NCBI RefSeq assembly: GCF_011455495.1
Contig: NZ_CP015029.1
Location: 434,001-498,000, forward strand
DNA: 64,000 nt
From: Frederiksenia canicola
Lineage (GTDB): Bacteria > Pseudomonadota > Gammaproteobacteria > Enterobacterales > Pasteurellaceae
Reading direction: 5' to 3'
In this document: positions 1 to 8,631 of the stretch, piece by piece
Layout of the letters: each line of letters starts with the position of its first letter
Numbering within the stretch: the first letter of the stretch is position 1
Program-made: the position numbers and the translations under genes
The notes under the pieces: model-generated
Told to the model about the DNA's origin: nothing
What the model saw: the letters and a program-made list of their open reading frames with translations, nothing else
Databases searched by the model: none

Positions 1-310
1 TGGATAACTCTGTGGAAAAGTTGAATATTTGTTGATAACTTTCTGAACTCAACTTGGGAATAAGATGATCGCAACACGATCCTCGGATCTTTTCTACTGG
101 TTTTGTCGATCAATATTCACTGTATGTATTCACATTTGATCGCTGTTTAAACTCACATACATGAATAACTTGATCGTGATTTGTTAAAATTTGATGGCTT
201 ATTCACATTCAAGGTAAGATTATCCCCATCATCTGTGGATAAAATTGTGATAGATCGGAAAAAAGATCCTGTATAACTCAAAACAAGATCTTATATTGGA
301 TAAATAATTT
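1..310. other. Origin-like cluster of GATC sites and DnaA-box-like sequences
   Basis: Seen: nine GATC sites in about 220 bases (starting at 67, 78, 86, 108, 138, 172, 253, 265 and 287), far above chance for AT-rich DNA. There is one perfect DnaA box, TGTGGATAA at 234-242, and near matches at 11-19 (TGTGGAAAA), 30-38 (TGTTGATAA) and 220-228 (TTATCCCCA); a box cut by the window edge may start before base 1. GATCT-led AT-rich stretches at 86 and 287 resemble origin 13-mers. The same grammar occurs in the probable oriC at 36.5-36.8 kb. No gene is visible here. It could be a second origin element, a DnaA-titration site, or the promoter of a DnaA-regulated gene such as dnaA lying left of the window. 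Confidence 0.5.
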
Positions 311-378
311 AATAAAAACAATAGGTTATTTGTAATGTGGAGAACTACTAAAAGCCAGTTTGTTTTTTAACCAAAAAT

Positions 379-436
379 ACAAGCGGTCAGATCCTGCGAA
401 CATTTTGCAAAAATTTGGTCGGATCTGACCGCTTGT
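379..436. terminator. Inverted USS pair, probable terminator of rocD
   Basis: ACAAGCGGTCAGATCC at 379-394 is repeated as its exact reverse complement at 421-436, giving a 16-bp stem around an AT-rich loop. It lies just beyond the rocD stop codon. Paired Apl-type uptake sequences are known to serve as terminators in Pasteurellaceae. Confidence 0.7.
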
Positions 437-452
437 TGCCCTTCCGTTTTAC

Positions 453-1646
453 TTAGCTCAATACTTCCCGAATGCGTTCCAACGCCCAATCAAGATCGGC
501 TTTTTCGATCACAAGTGGCGGGGCGAAACGAATGACAGTGTCGTGGGTTTCTTTGCACAGCAAACCTTTCTCTTTCAAGGCTTCGCAGTATGGGCGAGCA
601 GCCTCAGTCAGCTCCAAGCCAATGAACAAGCCACGCCCTCGTACTTCTTTGATTTTCGGGTGCTGGATTTTTTTCAGCTCCGTCAAGAAGTATTCGCCTA
701 ATTCACGGGAACGCTCCGCCAAGTTTTCTTCAACTAATACATCAAGTGCAGCGATCGACACCGCACACGCCAAGGGGTTCCCCCCGAAAGTTGAACCGTG
801 AGAACCTGGGTTGAATACGCCTAAAATCGCTTTGTCTGCTAGAACACAAGAAATCGGGAACACGCCGCCACCGAGAGCTTTACCGAGAATGTACATATCT
901 GGCTCGAAACCTTCCCATTCGCACGCAAACAGTTTCCCTGTGCGACCAAGCCCTGCTTGGATTTCGTCCGCGATAAACAGCACATTGTGTTGTTTGCAGA
1001 GTGCGTAAGCAGATTTTAGGAAGCCTGTTGGTGGAATTAAAATGCCTGCTTCGCCTTGAATTGGCTCAACTAAGAATGCTGCAGTGTTTGGAGTGATGGC
1101 ATTTTTCAGGGCATCTAAATCGCCGTAAGGCACCAGTTTGATCCCCGGTAGCAAAGGCCCAAAGCCACGTTGATAATCAGCATCGGACGAAAGGGAAACG
1201 GCTGCCATCGTACGACCATGAAAATTGCCCACACAAGCAATGATTTCTGCCCGATCTTTTGCCACTCCTTTCACATCATATGCCCAACGGCGTGCGGTTT
1301 TAATCGCCGTTTCAACCGCTTCTGCCCCCGTATTCATCGGCAACGCCATGGATTTTTTACCGAGTTTGCAGATTTTTTCGTACCAAGGGGCAAGTTGATC
1401 GTTATAAAACGCCCGTGAAGTGAGCGTCACTCGCTCGGCTTGATCTTTCAACGCCTGCACAATTTTCGGATGGCAATGCCCTTGATTTACCGCTGAGTAG
1501 GCACTGAGCATATCCAAATAGCGTTTTCCTTCTGGATCTTCGACCCAAATGCCTTGAGCTTTGCTGATCACAATCGGCAATGGCAGATAATTCTTCGCCC
1601 CAAATTGTTCTGTTTGTTCGATGATTTGTTGAGTTGATTGCTGCAT
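453..1646 (-). CDS. rocD: Ornithine--oxo-acid aminotransferase
   Basis: A class-III PLP aminotransferase of 397 residues, the usual length for RocD. It converts L-ornithine and 2-oxoglutarate to glutamate semialdehyde and glutamate, linking arginine/ornithine to proline metabolism in the cytosol. The PLP-binding Asp lies in ADEIQ (Asp227) and the Schiff-base Lys in LGKALGGG (Lys256); NTGAEAVE and GNFHGRT are typical of the family. A GGAG ribosome site precedes the ATG. It stands alone between two USS hairpins. Related class-III enzymes such as ArgD or GabT cannot be fully excluded, but [11 protein letters not shown] and the overall pattern favour RocD. Confidence 0.85.
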   Translation of the reverse strand: MQQSTQQIIEQTEQFGAKNYLPLPIVISKAQGIWVEDPEGKRYLDMLSAYSAVNQGHCHPKIVQALKDQAERVTLTSRAFYNDQLAPWYEKICKLGKKSMALPMNTGAEAVETAIKTARRWAYDVKGVAKDRAEIIACVGNFHGRTMAAVSLSSDADYQRGFGPLLPGIKLVPYGDLDALKNAITPNTAAFLVEPIQGEAGILIPPTGFLKSAYALCKQHNVLFIADEIQAGLGRTGKLFACEWEGFEPDMYILGKALGGGVFPISCVLADKAILGVFNPGSHGSTFGGNPLACAVSIAALDVLVEENLAERSRELGEYFLTELKKIQHPKIKEVRGRGLFIGLELTEAARPYCEALKEKGLLCKETHDTVIRFAPPLVIEKADLDWALERIREVLS

Positions 1647-1752
1647 TTCTCACTCCGTCTCTAGAAAAGTCTTCACGGGAAAAGTGTAGCAAGATTTTGG
1701 GAGGGGTTGTTAAATTTTTGTGAAAAGTATGAAGTACGTCGCATTTTTGCTG

Positions 1753-1825
1753 ACAAGCGGTCAGATCCTAGCTTTTTTTTGCAAAGACAACATTTGCAAA
1801 ATTTTCAGCGGATCTGACCGCTTGT
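1753..1825. terminator. Inverted USS pair downstream of gntP
   Basis: ACAAGCGGTCAGATCC at 1753-1768 pairs with its exact reverse complement at 1810-1825. The hairpin lies between the gntP stop codon and the rocD start and would end gntP transcription. Confidence 0.65.
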
Positions 1826-1832
1826 CATACGA

Positions 1833-3182
1833 CTAGAGCAAGAGGCTGCCGATTAAGGCAATCGCAAAACCGACTAAGCCGATAGATGTTTCAAGCAGTG
1901 TCCACGTCTTGAGCGTGGTTTTTTCGTCCATTTCTAAGAAGCGGCTCACCAGCCAGAACCCAGAATCGTTCACGTGGGAAAGCACTGTCGCACCCGACGC
2001 AATGGCAATCACGATAAAGCAGAGATCAAATTGACTCAATTCTGGGGCATTCGCCACTAATGGGGCGATCAGGGCTGCGGTCGTGGTCAATGCTACCGTT
2101 GCTGAACCTTGTGCAACACGGAAAATCGTAGCAATTAAGAAAGCAGCGACAATAATTGGCATTCCCGTGTCGGCAAGTAAACCCGACAGCACATCACCAA
2201 TGCCGCTCGCACGCAATACGCCACCGAACATTCCGCCTGCACCGGTGACCAAAATAATCGAACAGATCGGCCCAAGGGCATTGTTGCAGATATTTTCAAT
2301 TTGCTCAAAGCTACGATTCCCACGCAGCAACGCAATCGCGACAATCAGGGTGATTAATAATGCTACAGGTGTTTTGCCGATTAAACGCAGACTTTGTACC
2401 CAAAGTTCTGAACCATCGATCACTTTGGCAACGCTCAGTGTGTTCAAACCTGTGTCAAATAAAATCAGGAAAATAGGCAGTAACAATACGGTTAAAACAC
2501 GTCTGAAACTTGGTGGATTTTGTACCGCCACTTCATTCACGGACATCGCATTTAAAAAGGCTTTTGGTAAATCAACGTGAATGCGTTCACTGACCCATTT
2601 ACTGAATAAATAGGTGCCGATATACCATGTTGGAATAGCACAGGCTAGCCCAACAATGACCAGTAACCCCATATTCACGCCGAGTAAATCCCCCGATGCC
2701 ACTGGCCCTGGATGCGGTGGTAAAAAGGCGTGCATTACCGCAAACGCCCCTGCTGATGGCAAGGCATAACGCAGTACAGAGCCACCAAACTGCTTCGCTA
2801 CGCTGAAAATAATCGGCAGCATCACAACCAAGCCTGCATCAAAGAAAATGGGGAAACCAAATAGCAGTGAAGCCACCCCCAACGCAAAAGGTGCCTTTTC
2901 GGCCCCAAATTTATTGATTAAGGTATCGGCTAACACTTTGGCTCCGCCAGTGATTTCCAGCAAACGCCCAATCATCGCCCCAAGCCCAACTAATAAGGCG
3001 ACAGACGCGAGTGTTCCACCAAATCCACTCAACATCGTAGGGAGCACTTTATCAATCGCAATGCCTGACGCCAAAGCAGTCAGTAAACTCACGCTGACTA
3101 ACGCCACAAAGGCGTGAACTCGGAATTTCATTATTAAAACCAGCAATAGCACAATCGCTACGACCATAATCAAAATAGGCAT
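1833..3182 (-). CDS. gntP: Gluconate:H+ symporter, GntP family
   Basis: A 449-residue, very hydrophobic protein with about a dozen membrane segments and the GntP-family pattern (FGFPIFFDAG near residue 110, HAFLPPHPGP near 152). It imports gluconate or a related sugar acid across the inner membrane. AGGAGG lies just upstream of the ATG. It is divergent from gntK, and both share an intergenic region with two GntR operators, so gluconate is the most likely substrate. The exact paralogue (GntP, GntT, GntU, IdnT) cannot be told from sequence alone. Confidence 0.85.
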   Translation of the reverse strand: MPILIMVVAIVLLLVLIMKFRVHAFVALVSVSLLTALASGIAIDKVLPTMLSGFGGTLASVALLVGLGAMIGRLLEITGGAKVLADTLINKFGAEKAPFALGVASLLFGFPIFFDAGLVVMLPIIFSVAKQFGGSVLRYALPSAGAFAVMHAFLPPHPGPVASGDLLGVNMGLLVIVGLACAIPTWYIGTYLFSKWVSERIHVDLPKAFLNAMSVNEVAVQNPPSFRRVLTVLLLPIFLILFDTGLNTLSVAKVIDGSELWVQSLRLIGKTPVALLITLIVAIALLRGNRSFEQIENICNNALGPICSIILVTGAGGMFGGVLRASGIGDVLSGLLADTGMPIIVAAFLIATIFRVAQGSATVALTTTAALIAPLVANAPELSQFDLCFIVIAIASGATVLSHVNDSGFWLVSRFLEMDEKTTLKTWTLLETSIGLVGFAIALIGSLLL

Positions 3183-3203
3183 AGGAAACCTCCTGTGGTT
3201 GAT

Positions 3204-3219
3204 TTGTTACAGGTAACAT
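3204..3219. promoter_or_regulatory. GntR operator 1 (gntP side)
   Basis: TTGTTACAGGTAACAT is a near-perfect palindrome one base from the E. coli GntR operator core TGTTACCGGTAACA. It lies 22 bases before the gntP start, where a bound repressor would block gntP transcription. Confidence 0.75.
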
Positions 3220-3333
3220 ACATTCAACCTAAAAACATGTAAATATTTTCGCCAAAATTATTTCAAAAATGTGAACAGGTTCAAATTTTGATAAGAATAT
3301 TCTCGCTATTTAACCAGACAACAGAATAGAATA

Positions 3334-3349
3334 ATGTTATAAGTAACAT
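3334..3349. promoter_or_regulatory. GntR operator 2 (gntK side)
   Basis: ATGTTATAAGTAACAT has perfect 6-bp arms (ATGTTA/TAACAT) matching the E. coli GntR operator and lies 17 bases before the gntK ATG. With operator 1 it places both divergent gluconate genes under the GntR encoded just downstream. Confidence 0.75.
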
Positions 3350-3365
3350 CAAGTATGGGGGATTT

Positions 3366-3881
3366 ATGTCTAACGGAAAAGCATTTATTTTGATGGGCGT
3401 ATCAAGTACAGGCAAAACGTCAGTTGGCACCGCAGTGGCTGAACGACTCCATCTCAAATTGATTGATGGCGATGATCTGCACCCAAGAGCTAATATTCTC
3501 AAAATGGGGCAAGGCATTCCGTTAAACGATCAAGATCGCGAACCTTGGTTAGAGCGGATCAACGATGCCGCTTTTAGTCTGATACAAAAAAATGAACAAG
3601 GCATTATTGTTTGCTCAGCCTTAAAAAAAGCCTATCGTGACAAAATTCGCCAAGGAAATAACCGCTTGCATTTCTTGTTTTTACACGGGGAATTTGAGTT
3701 GGTGTTGGAACGAATGAAAAAACGCCAAGGACATTATATGAAAGCCGACATGCTCAAAAGTCAGTTTGATACCCTAGAAGTACCGCAAGCTGATGAGTCT
3801 GATGTGATTTTTATTGATATTGATGCGAGCTTTGAAGAAGTGGTCAAACGCTGCGTGCAAGCATTACAACCGCTGCTTTAA
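3366..3881 (+). CDS. gntK: Gluconokinase
   Basis: Thermoresistant-type gluconokinase of 171 residues (E. coli GntK is 175). It phosphorylates gluconate to 6-phosphogluconate for the pentose phosphate or Entner-Doudoroff route. The P-loop GVSSTGKTS (residues 11-19) and the DGDDLHP segment that follows are diagnostic. The ATG follows a GGGGGA ribosome site and a GntR operator. The 3' end overlaps the convergent gntR stop by four bases, a tail-to-tail arrangement. Confidence 0.92.
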   Translation: MSNGKAFILMGVSSTGKTSVGTAVAERLHLKLIDGDDLHPRANILKMGQGIPLNDQDREPWLERINDAAFSLIQKNEQGIIVCSALKKAYRDKIRQGNNRLHFLFLHGEFELVLERMKKRQGHYMKADMLKSQFDTLEVPQADESDVIFIDIDASFEEVVKRCVQALQPLL

Positions 3882-4879
3882 ATGCTTTCACCTAAGTGAA
3901 TTTGATAGCCTAAATTGATAATCGGGCTAAATGGTGTTGTGCCATCAATCCGAGCCAACAGTGCCTGAGCTGCGGTTTGCCCAATCGCTAAACGGGGCGT
4001 AATTACGGTGGCAAGCTGTGGCGTGAGCGATTGCCCCACATCGTGCCCATGGAAGCCAGCAATCGCAATTTGTTCAGGCACTTTAATGCCTAATCGTTGG
4101 CATTCAAACAATGCCCCGATCGCCAAATCATCATTAGTACAAAAAATACCGTCGATGTTAGGGTACGCCTGTAATGCTTGGCGAAGCTGCTCCGCCCCGA
4201 GCGAAAACGAAGAGGGTTGCTCGGTACATAAGCTCTGCGGCACAAGATGATGTTTACGCATCGCCTGTTCATACCCCTGCATTTTCAATTGCGTACGTTT
4301 ATCCATTCGAGCTGAAAAATAGACAATATGACGGCAGCCACGAGCAATCATCGTTTCAGTCATCGCTTGAGCTGCAGAAATATTGTCAAAACCCACCGCT
4401 TGTTGTGCCCCAATCTCACTCGTTTCCATAATTTCAATCACGGGAATATTCGCCGTTTTCAACATTTTTAACGTGCGTTTTGAATGCCCTGTTTCAGATA
4501 AAATTAAGCCATCTACATGATAAGAGAGCAAAGACTCAATCCGTTGTTCTTCTTTTTCTTGGCTGTATCCATAGTGAGCTAACATCGTTTGGTAGCCTGC
4601 GGCATCTGTCACTTGCTCAATCCCTTTAATCACATCGGCAAACACTTGGTTAGTTAAAGACGGCACAAGCACCCCAATCGCACGACTGCGAGCATTGAAC
4701 AACATATTCGGTGCTTTATTGGGAATATAACCAAGCCGTTCTACCGCTTCTGCAATTTTTTGGCGAGTTTCCACCGCCACGGATTCAGGCTGACGCAAAT
4801 AACGACTCACCGTCATTTTAGTAATACCGAGCGAATCTGCGATGTCTTGCAAGGTTGGACGTTTGGTTTTGATGGTCAT
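3878..4879 (-). CDS. gntR: LacI-family gluconate repressor
   Basis: LacI-family regulator, 333 residues from the ATG at 4879. Residues 9-30 form the helix-turn-helix (LQDIADSLGITKMTVSRYLR); the rest is a periplasmic-binding-protein-like effector domain. The reading frame stays open upstream to 4930, but that extension would run into the selC tRNA gene, so the start at MTIKTKRP is preferred. Its position beside gntK/gntP and the two GntR-type operators identify gluconate as the probable inducer. An IdnR-like role is the main alternative. Confidence 0.85.
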   Translation of the reverse strand: MTIKTKRPTLQDIADSLGITKMTVSRYLRQPESVAVETRQKIAEAVERLGYIPNKAPNMLFNARSRAIGVLVPSLTNQVFADVIKGIEQVTDAAGYQTMLAHYGYSQEKEEQRIESLLSYHVDGLILSETGHSKRTLKMLKTANIPVIEIMETSEIGAQQAVGFDNISAAQAMTETMIARGCRHIVYFSARMDKRTQLKMQGYEQAMRKHHLVPQSLCTEQPSSFSLGAEQLRQALQAYPNIDGIFCTNDDLAIGALFECQRLGIKVPEQIAIAGFHGHDVGQSLTPQLATVITPRLAIGQTAAQALLARIDGTTPFSPIINLGYQIHLGESI

Positions 4880-4901
4880 GGAATGGATAAAATTGAGATA
4901 T

Positions 4902-4996
4902 TGGCGGAGGCGTATGGGAGTCGAACCCACCCGAGAACGCTGGCGTCCTCAACAGGATTTGAAGTCCTGCCACATCACCGGATATGACACACCTCC
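4902..4996 (-). tRNA. selC: tRNA-Sec (anticodon TCA)
   Basis: On the minus strand the sequence folds as a 95-nt selenocysteine tRNA. It has an 8-bp acceptor stem (GGAGGTGT with ACGCCTCC), discriminator G and encoded CCA. The anticodon arm CAGGA-CTTCAAA-TCCTG carries TCA, the T-loop GGTTCGACTCC is present, and there is an extended variable arm. The length equals E. coli selC. It reads UGA as selenocysteine and is the substrate of SelA, encoded divergently 66 bases away. Confidence 0.95.
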
Positions 4997-5062
4997 GAAA
5001 AAGTGGCGATATTCTACTGAATTTATTAGAATTGTGCAAAATTTCTCAAAGAGATCACCCCA

Positions 5063-6463
5063 ATGCAAAACCTATTTCGTGCCATTCCTTCTGTTGATAA
5101 ATTGCTCAAAACACCACAAGGCTCTGCGTTAGTGGCGGAATTTGGACATCATGCCTTTGTAGATCAGGCTCGCTCGCTGATTGAGCAAATCCGCCACCAA
5201 ATTCAACAAGATCAAAGCCTGCCCGATGTTATACAAACAGAAAATGGCATTTTTGACGTGATTTCTGACCGTTTGCAGGCTCAAAAACAGGTGGCGATTA
5301 AAAAAGTGTTCAATCTAACCGGCACAGTGCTACACACCAATTTAGGGCGGGGGCTGTGGTCGCAGGGGGCGATTGCCGCAGCGACTGATGCGATGAAGCA
5401 CAATGTGGCGTTGGAGTTTGATATTGATGCGGGCAAACGCAGCCATCGTGATCTCTATATTTCTCAATTATTACAACAAATTACGGGCGCTGAAGCCGCT
5501 TGCGTGGTGAATAACAACGCTGCGGCAGTGTTGTTGATGTTAGCCACCTTTGCTCAGGGTAAAGAAGTGATCGTTTCTCGGGGCGAGTTGGTGGAAATCG
5601 GCGGAGCGTTTCGCATTCCCGATATTATGCAGCAAGCGGGCTGCAAATTGGTGGAAGTCGGCACGACCAATCGCACCCATTTACGCGATTATCGTCACGC
5701 CATCAACGAAAATACTGCCTTTTTAATGAAAATTCACACCAGTAACTTTCATATTCAAGGCTTTACTGCGAGTGTCAGCGAAGAAGAATTGGTGGAGCTC
5801 GGCAAAGAATTTGATTTGCCCGTCATCAGCGATCTCGGTAGCGGCTCACTCGCGGATTTAACCGCCTTCAACTTGCCTGAAGAACCAATGGTGCAACAAA
5901 AAATCGCCGAGGGTGTGGATTTGGTTTCCTTTTCAGGCGATAAACTGCTCAGCGGCCCACAAGCAGGCATCATTATCGGCAAAAAAGCCTTGATTGACCG
6001 CTTGCAACAGCACCCGCTCAAACGAGTTTTACGATGCGATAAAGTGATTTTATCCGCCCTTGAAGCCACCCTTCGCCACTATCTTTTCCCTGACAAATTG
6101 GCAGAAAATCTCCCAACGCTACAGCTACTCACGCAATCGCTTGAGAACTTACAGTACAAGGCAGAGCAACTCAAAACCACTCTCCACAAGCGGTTAGATT
6201 CTCGCTATCTTTTGCAAATCGAGCCCAGCCTTGCCCAAATAGGCAGTGGTGCCTTGCCAACGGAGCAAATTCCATCCATTGCGGTGACGATTTCTGCAAG
6301 CAAACAAAGCGATTTGCTTGATTTAGAAAAACATTTCAAAACCTACCCACAACCTATCATCGCCCGAATTCACCAACAAAAAATGTGGTTGGATTTACGA
6401 TCCGTCGCGGAGTTTGGGGAACTGGTTGAGATGTTGGAAACGAAACAAGCTATTAAGCTATAG
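5063..6463 (+). CDS. selA: L-seryl-tRNA(Sec) selenium transferase
   Basis: PLP enzyme that converts seryl-tRNA(Sec) to selenocysteinyl-tRNA(Sec) using selenophosphate. The 466 residues match the family (about 463). The PLP lysine is in [14 protein letters not shown] (Lys294), and [14 protein letters not shown] near residue 84 is a SelA signature. The ATG has only a weak purine-rich site (AGAGATC). It is divergent from selC and is followed after 214 bases by selB, so the local Sec set lacks only selD. No selenoprotein gene is visible in this window. Confidence 0.95.
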   Translation: MQNLFRAIPSVDKLLKTPQGSALVAEFGHHAFVDQARSLIEQIRHQIQQDQSLPDVIQTENGIFDVISDRLQAQKQVAIKKVFNLTGTVLHTNLGRGLWSQGAIAAATDAMKHNVALEFDIDAGKRSHRDLYISQLLQQITGAEAACVVNNNAAAVLLMLATFAQGKEVIVSRGELVEIGGAFRIPDIMQQAGCKLVEVGTTNRTHLRDYRHAINENTAFLMKIHTSNFHIQGFTASVSEEELVELGKEFDLPVISDLGSGSLADLTAFNLPEEPMVQQKIAEGVDLVSFSGDKLLSGPQAGIIIGKKALIDRLQQHPLKRVLRCDKVILSALEATLRHYLFPDKLAENLPTLQLLTQSLENLQYKAEQLKTTLHKRLDSRYLLQIEPSLAQIGSGALPTEQIPSIAVTISASKQSDLLDLEKHFKTYPQPIIARIHQQKMWLDLRSVAEFGELVEMLETKQAIKL

Positions 6464-6603
6464 AAAAGGAAACTAGCTGTATTAATTGTCGAGGAGAGGC
6501 GGATCGATGTGCCCGTCCACAACAAGCGGTCAGTTTTGCATACTATTTTGCAAAGAGAAAACAGGGAACATACAGATCCCCCCAACAAAATGAGAGAACC
6601 ACA

Positions 6604-6681
6604 ATGCACAAAAAAACCACACGTTATGATGACTTATTCGCAGGTTCGAAAGTGTGGCAAATCTTTAGGAGAAAGCAATGA
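6604..6681 (+). CDS. Possible 25-residue leader peptide overlapping the selB start
   Basis: A short ORF reads MHKKTTRYDDLFAGSKVWQ and ends IFRRKQ, stopping at a TGA inside ATGA, so it shares four bases with the selB ATG. This geometry is typical of translational coupling. The selB ribosome site (AGGAG, 6667-6671) lies within it. Upstream is GAGAGAACCACA, a poor ribosome site. I do not recognise the peptide. It may be a true leader, the remnant of a lost gene, or chance. Confidence 0.3.
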   Translation: MHKKTTRYDDLFAGSKVWQIFRRKQ

Positions 6682-8525
6682 TCATCGTCACTTCCGGCCA
6701 TGTCGATCACGGCAAAACCTCATTATTAAATGCCTTAACAGGCACGCATACCGCCCATTTGCCCGAAGAAAAGCGGCGAGGGCTGACGATTGATTTAGGC
6801 TATGCCTATTTGCCGATCGAAGATCGAGTGATTGGCTTTATTGACGTGCCGGGGCATCAGCGGTTTTTGTCAAATATGTTGGCGGGACTAGGGGGGATTC
6901 AGCACGCCTTGTTGGTGGTGGCAGCGGATGAAGGGATTAAACCGCAAACAGAAGAACATCTCACCATTCTTAATTTATTGAATTTTAAGCAAATTATCGT
7001 GGTTCTGACCAAATCCGATCGAGCGAGTGCAGAGCAGATTTTTCAGTTATCCAACCAACTTCGCCAGCGTTATCCATTTTTAGCGAACTCACCATTTTTT
7101 GTGACATCAACGGAAACCCAAACAGGCATTGACGAGCTGAAAGAGCATCTGATTGAACTCTCGCAAGAGCTGCAACCGCTACACAAACCGTTTCGTTATG
7201 CGATTGACCGAGTGTTTAACGTCAAAGGGGCTGGCTTGGTGGTGACAGGCACGGCAGTGGCGGGCAAGGTACACATTGGCGATGAATTTTTTCTCTCGAA
7301 CGGTAAAAAAGTGCGGGTTAAAAATATTCATGCCCAAAATCAGCCGTCTGCCGTGGGCTTGGCGGGACAACGACTGGCGTTAAATATCGCTAATGCGGAG
7401 AAAGATGAGATTCAGCGGGGCGATTGGATCACTCAACTTGAACCACAAACTACTGACCGAATTGCCGTTAAACTCACCGCTGCAAGCGAGCTAAAAGAGA
7501 GCAACATGATACATTTGTATCACTACGCAAGCCATATTACCGGCAAATTAAACCTGCTTGATCGCAAACAAACAGATAGATTTGGCGAGAGTTTAGCCGA
7601 AGTCATTTTCGATCAGCCGTTGCCTTGCGTGGTGGGCGATAAGCTGATTATTCGCAATGGCGATGATAGCCAAACCGTTGCGGGAGCGGTAATTTTGGAA
7701 ATAAACGCGCCCAAACGCCATAAACGCAGCGAAGTACGCTTGGCATATTTGGCAACATTGGCGAAAGGGGAAGATTATCGTGATCGGATTGATGTTCAAC
7801 TCCAGCAACAAGCGGTCAATTTACCGCAGTTGTTGTGGAATGAACAAATTTTCATCACTGATTTAGAAGCCCTCGCTGAGCAGAGCGACTATTTTCTCAG
7901 TGCCAACCACCTGTTTAATCTTACCTACAAACAGCAAATTCAGCAGCGAATTATTGAGAAAATCCGCCACTATCACGAACAGCATAGCGACCAGCTCGGC
8001 GTAACCAAAAACCGCTTGCACCGCATCGCTGCCCTTGAGCAACCTGAGTCTGTGGTGCTGGCGTTAATTGATGAACTGCTTGGCACACAACAGCTCGCTC
8101 AAACGCGTGGCTGGGTGCATACGCCTGAACATCGCATTGAATTTTCCGCAGAAGAATTGCACATTTGGGCGGAAATCCGACCGCTTTTCGCAGCAACCAA
8201 CCAAGCCCTATGGGTGCGGGATATCGCCAACCAACTCTCGATGGACGAAACCCAAATGCGAAACTTACTCTACAAAGCAGGCAAACTTGGCTATCTCGTG
8301 CCAATTGTGAAAGACCGCTTTTTACTGCACGAACAGATCAGCGAATTTGCCCAACTGATCAAACAGTTCATCGCAGAACATGGCGAGATTTCGGTGAATC
8401 AGCTGCGAGATGAAATCGGCTACGGTCGTAAACTGACGGTGCAACTGATCGAATATTTCGACCGCTCTGGACTTCTCCGCCGCAAGGGAAACGTGCATCT
8501 CTTACGAGATGCTCAGACCTACTAG
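6678..8525 (+). CDS. selB: Selenocysteine-specific elongation factor SelB
   Basis: SelB delivers Sec-tRNA(Sec) to the ribosome at UGA codons followed by a SECIS hairpin. Its 615 residues equal the family length. The N-terminal GTPase carries G1 SGHVDHGKTS (6-15), G3 DVPGH near 57 and G4 TKSD near 112, followed by EF-Tu-like barrels. The C-terminal third has winged-helix repeats that bind SECIS RNA, for example LRDEIGYGRKLTVQLIEYFDR. AGGAG lies 6 bases before the ATG. It ends at a USS hairpin. Confidence 0.95.
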   Translation: MIIVTSGHVDHGKTSLLNALTGTHTAHLPEEKRRGLTIDLGYAYLPIEDRVIGFIDVPGHQRFLSNMLAGLGGIQHALLVVAADEGIKPQTEEHLTILNLLNFKQIIVVLTKSDRASAEQIFQLSNQLRQRYPFLANSPFFVTSTETQTGIDELKEHLIELSQELQPLHKPFRYAIDRVFNVKGAGLVVTGTAVAGKVHIGDEFFLSNGKKVRVKNIHAQNQPSAVGLAGQRLALNIANAEKDEIQRGDWITQLEPQTTDRIAVKLTAASELKESNMIHLYHYASHITGKLNLLDRKQTDRFGESLAEVIFDQPLPCVVGDKLIIRNGDDSQTVAGAVILEINAPKRHKRSEVRLAYLATLAKGEDYRDRIDVQLQQQAVNLPQLLWNEQIFITDLEALAEQSDYFLSANHLFNLTYKQQIQQRIIEKIRHYHEQHSDQLGVTKNRLHRIAALEQPESVVLALIDELLGTQQLAQTRGWVHTPEHRIEFSAEELHIWAEIRPLFAATNQALWVRDIANQLSMDETQMRNLLYKAGKLGYLVPIVKDRFLLHEQISEFAQLIKQFIAEHGEISVNQLRDEIGYGRKLTVQLIEYFDRSGLLRRKGNVHLLRDAQTY

Positions 8526-8571
8526 CAAGCGGTCAGTTCCTTGCAAAAATTTGCAAAAAATGCATAAAAAG

Positions 8572-8604
8572 TCACCGCTTGTATTTCTCCAATACAAGCG
8601 GTGA
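8572..8604. terminator. USS-USS hairpin between selB and glpQ
   Basis: TCACCGCTTGTATT at 8572-8585 is perfectly complementary to AATACAAGCGGTGA at 8591-8604, with a 5-nt loop. Two uptake sequences form the stem. It lies between the convergent selB and glpQ ends and can serve as a bidirectional terminator. A third USS lies at 8525-8535. Confidence 0.65.
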
Positions 8605-8631
8605 ATATTTTAAGTGACGCTTATTCCGACA

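Noticed and set aside
472-801. Plus-strand frames opposite rocD
   Set aside because: They are shadows of the conserved rocD gene, without start signals or family resemblance.
4880-4930. N-terminal extension of gntR
   Set aside because: It would run into the tRNA-Sec gene and lacks a ribosome site; the ATG at 4879 gives the normal LacI-family N-terminus.
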